Assembly (NCBI GenBank): GCA_039704465.1
Contig: JASFAU010000014.1
Span: 620,001 to 684,000 of the forward strand
DNA length: 64,000 nt
Direction: 5' to 3'
Origin: Plasmodiophora brassicae
Lineage: Eukaryota; Endomyxa; Phytomyxea; Plasmodiophorida; Plasmodiophoridae
The notes beneath the pieces were generated by a model, which searched no databases, was not told the origin of the DNA, and saw only the letters and a list, made by a program, of their open reading frames with translations. Shown here in pieces: positions 11,185 through 20,131 of the stretch. Position 1 is the stretch's first letter. Each line of letters opens with the position of its first letter. Made by a program: the position numbers and the translations under genes.

Positions 11185-12058
11185 TTAGAAATACAGCGCC
11201 TCCTCTTCGCGAACGTTGGTCATGTCCTCGGGCATCTGCAGGGCCTCGTCCGGGTCCAGACTGGGCGTCGGTTCGGCCAGCAGCGGCACCGCATCTGGAC
11301 GGAGACGTTCCTGCAGCGCGCGCAGACGATGGATGTCGCCCGTGGTCGGGTTGTCGCCGAACCAGTTGCAGAGCGTCATGTCGAGCGGAACAGAGATGAC
11401 CGCGTACACGTCGGGGTCCTCGAGGTCCTCCCAGGTGAACTCGACGTCGACGTCGTAGTTGCGGCGCCTGCCGCGCGTGAAGACGCGCGACGCCAGCTGG
11501 CAGTCCAGGGCGCAGACGGGGAGCTGGAACCCGAGCCTGGGCGCCGTCGGGCACAGCAGGCCAACGTAATGGTCCATGTGGTTCAGACGCAGGAGCGCCT
11601 CGACCACCATGATCCGGTCCAGCTCCGTTGTCAGCGTGTCGCCGTCATGGTCGCTGAACGTCTCCAGGTTGTCGATAAACGACGCAAACCTGCGCCGCGA
11701 GCCATCATCAGATCATCATCGTCCACAGGGCGGTGGGCGGCGGGACGCTATACCTGATCAGGGCGCCCTTGCGCCATTCCGGCACGATTGTTCGATGGAT
11801 GACGGGTTCGTCGCGCTCGCGCCAGTTCTCCCAGCTGGCCCGCGCGTCCTGGAACATGCCGTACAGGCCGTAATGGTCGACGGCGCGCCTGGCCACCTCG
11901 ACGCGCTCCTCGGGGATCACCTCCGCGTCGGGGTCGACCCGGGGCGTCTTCGGCGGCGTCCGCGCGATCGACGTCGGATGCCGCTGCAGACGCTTCCGGA
12001 TCGCCTCGGGCAGCAGGAACCATTTGCCCAGCCGGGCGCGGTACGCGTCCGCCGCCAT
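11185..12058 (-). CDS. Unknown mitochondrial-leader family, copy C
   Basis: Two exons, complement(11185..11689, 11754..12058), encode 269 residues. The 64-nt intron is phase 2, with donor gtatag and acceptor gcgcag, and the join gives EWRKGALIRFASFIDNL, aligning with A and B at the same point. The core continues with TELDRIMVVEALLRLNHMDH, LLCPTAPRLGFQ and LDCQLASRVF. The N-terminus (MAADAYRARLGKWFLLP) is less clearly a mitochondrial presequence than in the others. The longer reading frame begins with TTG, so the ATG at 12058 is used. The C-terminus is acidic (EDMTNVREEEALYF). The function is unknown. Confidence 0.72.
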
Positions 12059-12138
12059 CGACTCCAATCACGCCAGCCCCTCCTGATTTGGCGCACGCGG
12101 AGCTCGATAGGTGTTGGTACTTTAGTGACCCGCGCGCC

Positions 12139-12381
12139 TCAGCAGCAGCAGCAGGCCTGCTGAGCGACACAGCAGGTGGCGGTCGCACAGCAACTCGCAG
12201 GACGCCGGCAGAAGCAGGCCAGGAGGGCGATCAGCAGGGCGACGACGACGACGAGGACGGTAGTGAGGGTGGCTCCAGTTGGCAAGCTCCACGACACATC
12301 GGTTGGGAGCGCGGGGAGGTCCAGCGCACCGCTCACAGCGATCGATGCTGCGACCACGACGATCAGGACGGCGCCTAACAT
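12139..12381 (-). CDS. 80-residue membrane micro-protein with a Cys-rich tail
   Basis: The ATG at 12381 opens a small protein with a hydrophobic N-terminus (MLGAVLIVVVAASIAVSG), a short loop (about 25 residues) and a second hydrophobic helix (TTVLVVVVALLIALLACF). A basic CRRP turn follows, and the last 20 residues hold nine cysteines, ending in four consecutive Cys. The first segment may be a signal peptide or a second membrane helix. A juxtamembrane Cys cluster of this kind is commonly palmitoylated or metal-binding; either is inference. It sits between copies C and D of the unknown family on the same strand. A longer in-frame start exists but adds a polar N-terminus that would bury the hydrophobic leader. 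I do not recognise the family. Confidence 0.5.
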   Translation of the reverse strand: MLGAVLIVVVAASIAVSGALDLPALPTDVSWSLPTGATLTTVLVVVVALLIALLACFCRRPASCCATATCCVAQQACCCC

Positions 12382-12532
12382 CGACGCGGGCTTCGCGATC
12401 GATGGTGACCCCCTCGAACAGAGCCTGTGCACTTCGAAAACGTTCCAGAACAGGGCAAGATTCCCGACAAGACAGCCATGACGAATGTCGGGTATAACAT
12501 CGTCGTGTATGGGTGGGCGGGGCCCAATATGA

Positions 12533-13454
12533 TCAGCTGGATTCGCCATCGACGACGACGCTGGCGGCGGAGGTTCGTGCCCCGTCTTCGAGGAAGTCGA
12601 ACAGCTCGCTGGGGTCGCCCGGCCAGACCGTCAGCCCGTCCTTGAGTGGCACCGACGTGTGGAAGACGGACGCCGGCTTGGACAGCGTCTGCCACGTCAT
12701 TTGTAGCTCGATGGTGCTGTCCTCCGGGTTCTTGACGAAGGCCCTCGCCATGAGCTCGCAGTCCTTGTCGTCGACGACGTGGAAGAAGCCCAGTCGGGGG
12801 GCACTCGGGCACAGCAGCGAGATCCGGTCGTCGTCGTCGCCGAGCAGGCGCAACGCCTCTAGGGCCATCATGCGATCCAGCTCGCGTGACAGTTCCTTCA
12901 CGTCGAGGTTCTCCAGCGTGCCCAGCGCGCCCAGATACGAACAGAAGCTATGGCACACGGGCGTCAGTCGGCACAGGAGGCGAACCGTCGAACGGGGTGC
13001 ACGCGCGCGCTGACGTGATGGTGACTTGCTTGCGCCAGCCCCTGAGGATGTCGGGTTTGATCAGCGAGCGGTCCTGGACCCGCGTGTTCTCCCACGTGCG
13101 AAGCGCCGTGTCCAGCAGGGCGTCCAGCCCGCCCAGCGTCTTCAGATGCGCCACCGCCCGCGCCACGTCCTCGTCGCTGATGCCCTCCCGCTGCATGCGG
13201 TCGGCGTCCGCGCGTCCCCGATCGTCGACGTCCTCGCTCTGCATCCGATCATACAGCGCGTCCATCTGGTCGCTCAGCCGCACGGCCTCGTCCTTGACCC
13301 ATGGGCGCACCTGCTCCCCGGCGTCGTCGTCTGCGACAGCCGGCAACCCCTTCTTGAACGCGTCGAACCCCATGCTGTTGTGCGGCATACGCCGGCCTAC
13401 CGATGCCACCCTTCGCCATCGTACCCGCGACGAGGCCGCCCGCCACGACAACAT
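12533..13454 (-). CDS. Unknown mitochondrial-leader family, copy D
   Basis: Exons complement(12533..12947, 13003..13454) give 288 residues. The 55-nt intron is phase 2 and sits at the position used in C and E; the splice produces VTITSARAFCSYLGALG. The leader MLSWRAASSRVRWRRVASVG is strongly basic and Ser-rich, as in mitochondrial presequences. The core includes VAHLKTLGGLDALLDTALR, GWRKQVTI, RELDRMMALEALRLLGDDDD, SLLCPSAPRLGF and DDKDCELMARAFVKN. It is closest to E (the pair share DCEL-x-AR and T-W-Q-x-L). Start 13454 is an ATG; the upstream TTG is rejected. Confidence 0.74.
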
Positions 13455-13629
13455 CACCAAACGAGGCCAACCGGCTGCCCAGGATCGCTATAAATGGTGC
13501 CCACCAACGTGGCCATTATGTTCAATACGTCGTCGATGCCTCCAGACGATCCCTCGAACGCTCTACAGCACCCGGGGCAGGAGCCGTTTCAAGGGTAAAT
13601 TTACACTGGCGGTTCGATGCAGGGGGCGA

Positions 13630-14462
13630 TCAGCGAGGAAGGCTGTCCCGGCCCTTGGTCGCCCAGGCGTACAGGTCGATGGTGTTGTCGACGAACAGCG
13701 TGTGCTCGGATGTGAGTTCCAGGGTCTGGTTCAGCATCGTGTCCGGATCCGCCAGGAGTTGCCAGGTCAGTTTGAGGCCGACCTTGCCGGCGGTGGCGTC
13801 GTCTTTCACGAGGGTCCGCGCGACGAGCTCGCAATCCTTGCCGTCGACGACGTCTAGCTTGCCGAGCTTGGCAGCGTTAGGGATAAGCAGCGTAATGGCA
13901 TCGTCCTCGTCCTCGATCAGCTTCAGCGCCTCGACGCACATGATGCGGTGCAGGCCCTTAATCAGCTCCTGCTGGGTCTGCCTCTCGAACAGGTAGCCGA
14001 GATGCCTGCAGAACCTGTCGACGCGATCAGCAAGCCGTCCGTAGGCGACGGGCGGCGATGTGCGAACCCGATGATGACGTGCTTCCGCCATTCCTTCATG
14101 ATCGCCGCCTTGAGCAGGGGTTGAGACGACATCCCATCGTGCAGGCACACAAACTTGTCCATGCATTCGATCAGCATATCCGCGGTACCTAACGCCTTCA
14201 GGTTCCCCAGCGCCCTCTCTACGTCGTCGTCGGTCACCGGTCTCTTCTCCAGCTCCCGCTTGTGCGAATCGACATCCTTCATCACCCGGTCGACGGTCTC
14301 TTCGTCGGCAACGTTTGGCAGTATTTTCTGTTGCCGGCCGACCGTCGAGAACCAGGCTGTAACCGGGGGCGTGCGGCGATGGAGTATACCGGCTCGGCTG
14401 CCGCACCACCTGCCGAGCTGCATCGTTCCGCGCCACCGCAGTCGCAGAGCTGCAACCCTCAT
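13630..14462 (-). CDS. Unknown mitochondrial-leader family, copy E
   Basis: Exons complement(13630..14014, 14068..14462) encode 259 residues from the ATG at 14462, or 246 from the ATG at 14423. Both starts give an arginine-rich, acid-free leader (second: MQLGRWCGSRAGILHRR). The 53-nt phase-2 intron gives EWRKHVIIGFCRHLGYLF, the same splice position as C and D. The core contains ALGNLKALGTADMLIECMDK, LHRIMCVEALKLIEDEDDAI, LLIPNAAKLGK and GKDCELVARTLVKDD. It is 168 bp downstream of copy D's start on the same strand. No enzymatic motif is obvious in any member. The family call rests on within-window similarity only. Confidence 0.74.
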
Positions 14463-14615
14463 CCTGTCGGTACCGGACTGCGCCCCCCGTTCCAAAGCTG
14501 CAGCACGGCCCGCACGTGCGCAGTGTGGCCCCCTGGCACGCACACCACTGGTCTGATCTTTGAACAATCAACAGCCAGATACCTGTATTCCGGTCAGCAG
14601 CATCCGCCACTCCGG

Positions 14616-16199
14616 TCAGTGGTTGGCAGCGTGCTGACGATGCCATCGTCGGGCGACCAGCGACTCGACGATCTGTTTGCAGCGGTGCCCCCAGATGGGG
14701 TGGGGTTCGGCGGCGAGCTCATCCGCTATACGCTTCGCCGCGATGGCCGTTGGGATCCGTTCGGCTTTGGCGCGGTCCAGAACCGATTGCGACACCTTCC
14801 AGATGCTGTTGTCCCAGTCGCGTCCAAAGTGCCTGGTAATGGCGGGGTCGTCCGAGACGTAGCCGTACTGCTCGTTGGCGCATGTGACGATGCCCATGCG
14901 GTTGGCAATGAAATCGGGAACGAAGACGATTCCTTTCTCGGTGATGGACACCGCGTCGGTTTCCTCGTCGAGAAGCTGGTTGTTCGCCGCACCGCAAACG
15001 ATCGGCGCCTTGATCTTTGGGATCGTGCCCTGGTTCAGCACGCCGCCGAGCGCACAGGGTATCACAACATCGACGTCCTCGGACAGGATGCTATTATCGC
15101 CACGGCTGCTCAGCGCGAACTCGACAACTGATTTCCCGTTGTCATGCCGCTTGGCATGTGCGCTGGCGATCGCTAACGTATCGGGACTGATATCAGTTAC
15201 CTTGACATAGTCGACGTTTCTGCGAAGCAGGTTGGCAATGACCGACTGGGCAACGTTTCCAGCGCCCTGGATCGCGACACTCTTGCCGGCGAGCGCGTCG
15301 CCTCGGTTGCGCCAGTCCAGAGCGGCCTCGACGGCACAGACAACACCCGTGCCGGTTGCGACGCTCGGGTTGCCACTGCCACCGACCTGGCCGGGTATGC
15401 AGGTGGTGAACCTGCTCACCAAATGAGCACGGCAACTCGAACCAGGCCTGTATGGGAGCCACCTTGTTTTGGAAAAGATGGCCATCATGTCCTGGTTCCC
15501 GACCCCAACGTCTTCAGCGGTAACGTAGCACCCGTCAAGGCTGGTGATGAAGGAGCCGTAGTCTTCGAAGAGTGCCCGGCGGCGATCTGGGCTCAAGCGA
15601 CTGTTGACCGAGGCAATGACACCCTTGCCCCCGCCCCAGTACAATCCTGCCAGGGCGTTCTTCCTGCCCATGCCTTGCGACAGCCGCAATCCTAGGACCA
15701 GAGCTAAGATGGACCAGCTGTAACCGGTGGGCAGAGCGGCTACCGTCCGAGAGAAAGTCTGCAAATCTGTCGTAAGAAGGCCAGTACCGTACTCCCCCTG
15801 ACAGCACATCAGACAACCTGGTCGGCTACGAATCCTGAACAATGTGACGAACGTACCGGCACCTTGACCGCGAACAGTCCTCCACAGTGTTGCAGAAAAC
15901 AGGGCGTCCTTGGATGGCGACACTTCCAGGAAGATCGCCTACGCCCATCTAAGTCCAAGAACGAACATGTGTCGTGGAGGGACCTCATGCTGATTGAAAT
16001 CGCGTTTGTCGTCGACGATTGCTGACGCGATGCCGTCGAACATGTTGTGCGACGTCCTAAACCGTCGGCCTTCGTCGAAAACAATGTAGGAGCGATGTTG
16101 CCCGGCGGCCAACATGGCCGATATCACGTCGGCGATTGTGCTGTCCATCGCAACGGCCCCACGTTTAGCAACGGACGACATTGTCGCGGTGGACGCCAT
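14616..16199 (-). CDS. Leucine-dehydrogenase-like (Glu/Leu/Phe/Val dehydrogenase family)
   Basis: This is an NAD(P)-dependent amino-acid dehydrogenase that oxidatively deaminates an amino acid. Exons complement(14616..15411, 15463..15691, 15744..15797, 15857..15938, 15984..16199) give 458 residues in one frame. Family hallmarks are TVRGQGAGGVRYWPSYDRF, the catalytic lysine region NALAGLYWGGGKGVI, the substrate segment CYVTAEDVGVGNQDM, GGSGNPSVATGTGV, and the Rossmann GxGxxx motif in VAIQGAGNVAQSVI, then IPCALGGVLNQGTIP and CGAANNQL. The N-terminal 70 residues are not conserved with bacterial LeuDH and the protein is longer than the roughly 360-residue bacterial enzymes. The ATG at 16199 is chosen over an upstream GTG. 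Leucine, valine or phenylalanine preference cannot be settled by eye. Confidence 0.88.
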
Positions 16200-16273
16200 G
16201 TCAAAAGCGGACACGTCGGCGCGTGTCGCTAACGGTCACCTTTTGCCACGTGTAACATGGAACGCTTTTGACG

Positions 16274-16418
16274 GAAGATCCTGCTGGCGTGATGATTGCA
16301 ACAATCGCATTTTCATTGGGCATTAAACGTGACCATAGTGGGCGACCAAGTCAACATCCGAACGGTTAATGCCCAATGAAAATGCGATTGTTGCAATCAT
16401 CACGCCAGCAGGATCTTC
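16274..16418. repeat. 53-bp perfect inverted repeat with a 39-bp spacer
   Basis: Bases 16274-16326 and 16366-16418 are exact reverse complements (53 bp each), separated by 39 bp. The right arm, read on the minus strand, encodes helicase motif V of the adjacent RecQ fragment. The left arm is therefore an inverted copy of part of that coding sequence. The RecQ reading frame ends at a TAA (16323-16325) exactly where it enters the left arm. A fold-back duplication during repair is the simplest cause; an assembly or amplification chimera is the alternative. Confidence 0.9.
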
Positions 16419-16893
16419 TTCCCATCCCAGCTGCGATGCTTCTTTCGCAGAAGTGCTCATGTCTAGAGGTCGACATCAGAAATACCGGAATGGTACACAA
16501 ATACGTTCCCAGAATACGGGCGGATGCGCTTAGACAACATCTCAAAGACGTGATTGGCGTGGAGCTTGCGGAGGACATATATGATGGCCTTCCTCGAGGT
16601 CACGGGTCGCGCGAAGATATCCACCAGCATCAGGTCAGCTTCGCCAATCGTCTCACACTGAACGAATCGACAGGAGGCGTTGCGTCGTGTTGGGATTAGA
16701 CGGCATTCATGCGGGACGTCGGCCATGCGGCTATGTCATACACTCGCTGGTCGTGAAATGCCAAACCGCCATTTCCGTCGTCAATAACCGCCTCCATATG
16801 TTTACACGTTCTCCCCAGGTCTACTGTGCCACGAGTGTGCGACGGTTGCCGCCAGAAGGAGAAGTGGACCAGAGCGTACAGCAGCGCGAACAA
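16323..16893 (-). pseudogene. RecQ-type DNA helicase fragment, truncated
   Basis: Minus-strand frames here read as the C-terminal helicase lobe of a RecQ enzyme. SRKAIIYVLRKL (16.6 kb) resembles the motif preceding IV, VFVYHSGISD matches the RecQ YHAGLS segment, and GVMIATIAFSLGINRSDVD is a clear motif V. They lie in two different frames with stops between them; a splice that skips YHSGIS would restore frame but would delete a conserved block. No DEAH box, Walker A or zinc-binding region is present, and the reading stops at the junction with the fold-back repeat. Upstream frames to 16893 (MFALLYALVHFSFW...) cannot be tied to RecQ. It is most likely a broken copy. A functional truncated gene with unusual introns is less likely. 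Confidence 0.6.
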
Positions 16894-17040
16894 CGACGTT
16901 CATCTGCTAACATTCACGTTGTATGCCCAACATGCGCCCAGTAATGAAGTATTATACACACAGCGCCTCTCGACCCTGAGTAGGTTTACCATATCTGTTA
17001 AAATAGCCGGGAGACGCGGTGGACTCGTTCCCGAACCGCT

Positions 17041-18012
17041 CTACGACACGAAGGTTATATGATCCGGATAGTGCGGTACGCCCTTGGACAGAAGCGGTAC
17101 TGCAACGAATCGTAACATGACCTGCGACAGCAACACGCCGACGGACAGGGAAACGATCGAGGCGAAGGCCCAGGCGGCAGGGCCGTACCCGTAGCAGAAC
17201 TCGGGTATCGCATGCCTCAGCAACGGGTCATCGCTAGATAAAAGAAATGGCGGACTCTTCCGGGATATGACTCGATTGACACCAACGGCCGTTCCCGTGA
17301 ACAGCAGGAAATACGCCAGCTGTCGCAGGCCTCGTAGGTTATGCTTTCGGACGGCCTCTTGTCGTGACGATACTCGTCCTTGCGTTAACGAATATGCTGA
17401 CACCAGCAGGCCAGCCGTCACCAAACGCTTCAACGGCACGGCTGGCGTCGCAGGAGTGAGAGCAGCAACCGTCGGCGGGTCTTGGAGGGGCTCCCGTGGC
17501 AGAACGGGCGTCGAATGAAGTGAAGCGGAAGTATTGGGGACAGGCGGAACCGGTCTGGATATATCAAGTGACGAACGACGAGACCCGGCGGGCGTCACAA
17601 CGGATCGAGGAGCGGCGGGCGTCAGAGCAAGTGGAAGAGACAGGACCATCTCCGGCGGAGGCGTCTTCAGACCATCAGTGAAAGCGGAAGGGTCGTCAGA
17701 CGTATATCGTCGACGGCAAGTGATTTTCGGAGGGCGCCACTGCCGGAAACCAGATAGCCCATCTTCCGATTTGGAGCGCTCCACGCGCATCGACTCTGCG
17801 GATGCGGGCGAAGCCGCCGGTGGTTCCTCCGTGGTGCTCGTTTGCGGTGGTGGAACCGGCAGGACGACCAGCGGAATAGCCGGCGGCGCCTTAGAGGGTG
17901 GGCTTCTTGGCATGGATGCGCTGATCTGGACGGTGGTGGCGATAACGACGACCAATGCCGAGCAGCGGAGCATGGCGGCTCTGACGACGGTAGCGACCCG
18001 CGGTCTCGGCAT
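17041..18012 (-). CDS. Proline/serine-rich protein with signal sequence and C-terminal membrane helices
   Basis: This intronless frame encodes 323 residues. A hydrophobic leader (MLRCSALVVVIATTVQISAS) begins at an internal ATG (17973); the ATG at 18012 adds 13 residues. Residues of about 35-190 are Pro/Ser/Thr-rich and probably disordered. The C-terminal third has three to four hydrophobic segments: LVTAGLLVSAYSL, LAYFLLFTGTAVGVN, WAFASIVSLSVGVLL and, more weakly, the preceding region. I recognise no family. It is probably a membrane or secreted-pathway protein. Confidence 0.6.
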   Translation of the reverse strand: MPRPRVATVVRAAMLRCSALVVVIATTVQISASMPRSPPSKAPPAIPLVVLPVPPPQTSTTEEPPAASPASAESMRVERSKSEDGLSGFRQWRPPKITCRRRYTSDDPSAFTDGLKTPPPEMVLSLPLALTPAAPRSVVTPAGSRRSSLDISRPVPPVPNTSASLHSTPVLPREPLQDPPTVAALTPATPAVPLKRLVTAGLLVSAYSLTQGRVSSRQEAVRKHNLRGLRQLAYFLLFTGTAVGVNRVISRKSPPFLLSSDDPLLRHAIPEFCYGYGPAAWAFASIVSLSVGVLLSQVMLRFVAVPLLSKGVPHYPDHITFVS

Positions 18013-18234
18013 CGGTCTGGACGCCACCTGCCACGATAGTGCGACGGCGATCAGGGCCGCCGGTCGCTAAATCTGTTTTTGCGTGATGGCGCGACCAGTC
18101 ACGCAGAATGCGCCGGCTGCACCCACCCACTGATGCCACCTCGTGTCGTCCCAGTCCCGTGGGCCCCTGTCCATACAGGAAATAAGAGTAACAAATTCCA
18201 CACGCGCCTGCGCGCGTGTTTTTGTGATTTGACC

Positions 18235-19425
18235 ATGCTTTCATCGGCCGCGACGGCCTGGTACGATATTTCGGTCGACGACAGTGTACCTAGGAGCATT
18301 GCTGTCGCGTTTATGCAAGCGCTGCCGCATGACGTGCTGGTCAGCATTCTCCAGAACCTGGATTCCGGTGAACTCGCGCGGATCGCGGTGACGTGCAGTG
18401 ATTTGCGACGCGCGTGCGTGATCGTATGGCCACGCAGGCAGGTCCTTGTTCGTGTTCACTCAGGGGAGCGTCTGCATGTCACCGCCCATGATCCATACCT
18501 TGGCATCGGGGCGACGTTGCGGTCGCCGCCGGCCGGAATGAAAACGGTCAAAGCAGTCGTTGTCTTCGATCGCCACCTCGTCGTTGCCTGCGTCGAGGCC
18601 GTGTCCTCTCACGTCATATTGTACATGTACCTGCCGCGTTCCGGGAGGTGGCGCCGGCTCCCGCCCCCGTCAATCACGTCTATCGCTGCCTGCCAGTCTA
18701 TTGGGGATCGATACCTCGTAACCTGTTTCGATGTCCTCATTTGTTAGCGTTGTCTAATGCGAAACCACCAGATTGTTGTCGAAAACGATGGTGCAACGAT
18801 GCTGTATTCATTGGACGATAAGCTGTGGCATAAATGCCCTTCAGCGCCATCGCCGCACAGGAACGGGGCGGCTGGAGTCATTAGGGGCAGAGATCGAGGT
18901 CGGGCATTGATTGTTTGCGGAGGGGATACCGGCGAGGCGTTGGTGGAGTCAGGGGCGAAATTCGACCTGAAGACGAAGACGTGGTCTTCGATTGCGCCAA
19001 TGCCTGAAGGACGCGAGAAGATGGGATCGTGCGTCTACAAGGACCGGCTGGTTGTGGCGGGAGGGTTTATTGGGGAAGACCTCGAGGACGATACCGCGTC
19101 ATGTATCGCGTATGACCCTGCATCAGACACTTGGAATGAGATCGGGGACTTGGCGTGCCCGCGGTCTAACGTCAGTCTCTTCAATCTAGGAGGACGATTG
19201 GTTGCAGATTGCGGGGACGAATTCCTGGAATATGACGACAGAGTAAACCAATGGGCGCCGTCAAGGCTGACGGCGCGCGATCGACGCTCACCCGGAATGA
19301 CAATCGCTCTAAGAGCGTTCATGCTCGGTGACATTGCTTGGGCACATCACAAGAGCAAGTTCCCGTCTAAGCGTTCATCGCCGATGCATCGCAGGATATT
19401 GTCCAGACGTTTACGCCAACGATAA
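18235..19425 (+). CDS. F-box protein with kelch-like repeats
   Basis: This is a probable substrate adaptor of an SCF ubiquitin ligase. Exons 18235..18717 and 18772..19425 encode about 378 residues. The F-box is LPHDVLVSILQNLDSGELAR followed by IAVTCSDLRRA. The C-terminal half has kelch-type blades: LIVCGGDTGEALVESGAKFD with KTWSSIAPMPEGR, and RLVVAGGFIGE with YDPASDTWNEIG. The 54-nt intron has donor gtaacc and acceptor ccaccag; it is a multiple of three but carries an in-frame stop, and removing it joins DRYL to IVVENDG. The second ATG at 18313 is a possible alternative start. The last 30 residues, basic and unlike kelch, may hide another splice. Confidence 0.8.
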
Positions 19426-19467
19426 CGACAATATATATCAGCAAAGACAACGATCAGGGCCGTGTAC

Positions 19468-19626
19468 TCATTTCGTCTTGGTGGCAGCGTTCGCGGACTG
19501 GGCCGACCCGCGCGGGCATTGACAACGGTCCTTCACCGGGACATCCGCCAGCGCCGCCTCGATGTGCTGCCCGCATCCCGCCCAGGTCGGCTTGCTGCAC
19601 TTGTCGCACGACACTTTGCGGCACAT
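19468..19626 (-). CDS. 52-residue Cys-rich protein (CxxC...WAGCG...CxC type)
   Basis: The ATG at 19626 starts MCRKVSCDKCSKPTWAGCG, then HIEAALADVPVKDRCQCP. This matches a tiny uncharacterised family seen in plants, fungi and bacteria, in which a CxKCGKxTWAGCGxH core is followed by KxxRCxC. The Cys spacing suggests a single zinc-binding site, which is inference. The remaining tail is short and Ala/Lys-rich. A longer upstream frame overlaps a repeat tract and is unlikely to be coding. The function of the family is not known to me. Confidence 0.7.
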   Translation of the reverse strand: MCRKVSCDKCSKPTWAGCGQHIEAALADVPVKDRCQCPRGSAQSANAATKTK

Positions 19627-19664
19627 GACGCTCTTGTATTCGGCACCTGGCGTCTGGAGACCCG

Positions 19665-19767
19665 TTGACTGCGCGCGGTCCCAAGTGAAGTGGCAGCTGA
19701 CTGCGCGCACGTCGCGGTCCCGAACTCCCAAGAACAAGTGGCGACTGACTGCGCGCGGTCCCAAGTG
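19665..19767. repeat. Three degenerate copies of an 'actgcgcgcggtcccaagtg' unit
   Basis: The units start near 19665, 19696 and 19743. Copies 1 and 3 share the 20-base core actgcgcgcggtcccaagtg, while copy 2 has insertions that split it. They lie just upstream of the 52-residue Cys-rich gene on the minus strand and could be promoter elements or a small decaying tandem duplication. Confidence 0.75.
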
Positions 19768-20076
19768 GTAACTGACACTGGCAGCGCCTGGTCACTACTC
19801 TCGCGTACATATTTATCGAGTGCTGGGAGACGTGTTGGCCACACGACGCTGAGCGCGATGGGATGCTCCGTCATCCGTCGCAGGGAGTTGCGGGAACCCG
19901 CCTACAACCAATGTTCTGCCGACGAATACGTAATTTCGTCACATGTGGTCTACTGGTATGCGGTTGACGAGCATGACGCGGCACAGATATCGGCGGTGGT
20001 GGGCTCTCGTAAATTTGCATACCGTGGCAGAGCGCAACCGTGGTGCGTGGACGCGTACTGCAAATTTCATATGGAA

Positions 20077-20123
20077 TTGCACGATATATCAATACGCTCC
20101 ATTGCACGATATATCAATACGCT
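20077..20123. repeat. Tandem 25-bp direct repeat with a gatatatc palindrome
   Basis: A 22-base sequence beginning ttgcacgatatatcaa occurs at 20077-20098 and again at 20102-20123. The period is 25 bp. The tract ends 8 bp before the ATG at 20132, so it may form part of that gene's 5' region. Confidence 0.85.
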
Positions 20124-20131
20124 TGTTCACG

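Noticed and set aside
16274..16418. Terminal inverted repeats of a transposon
   Set aside because: The arms are only 39 bp apart, enclose no transposase and duplicate helicase coding sequence, which fits a fold-back duplication better.
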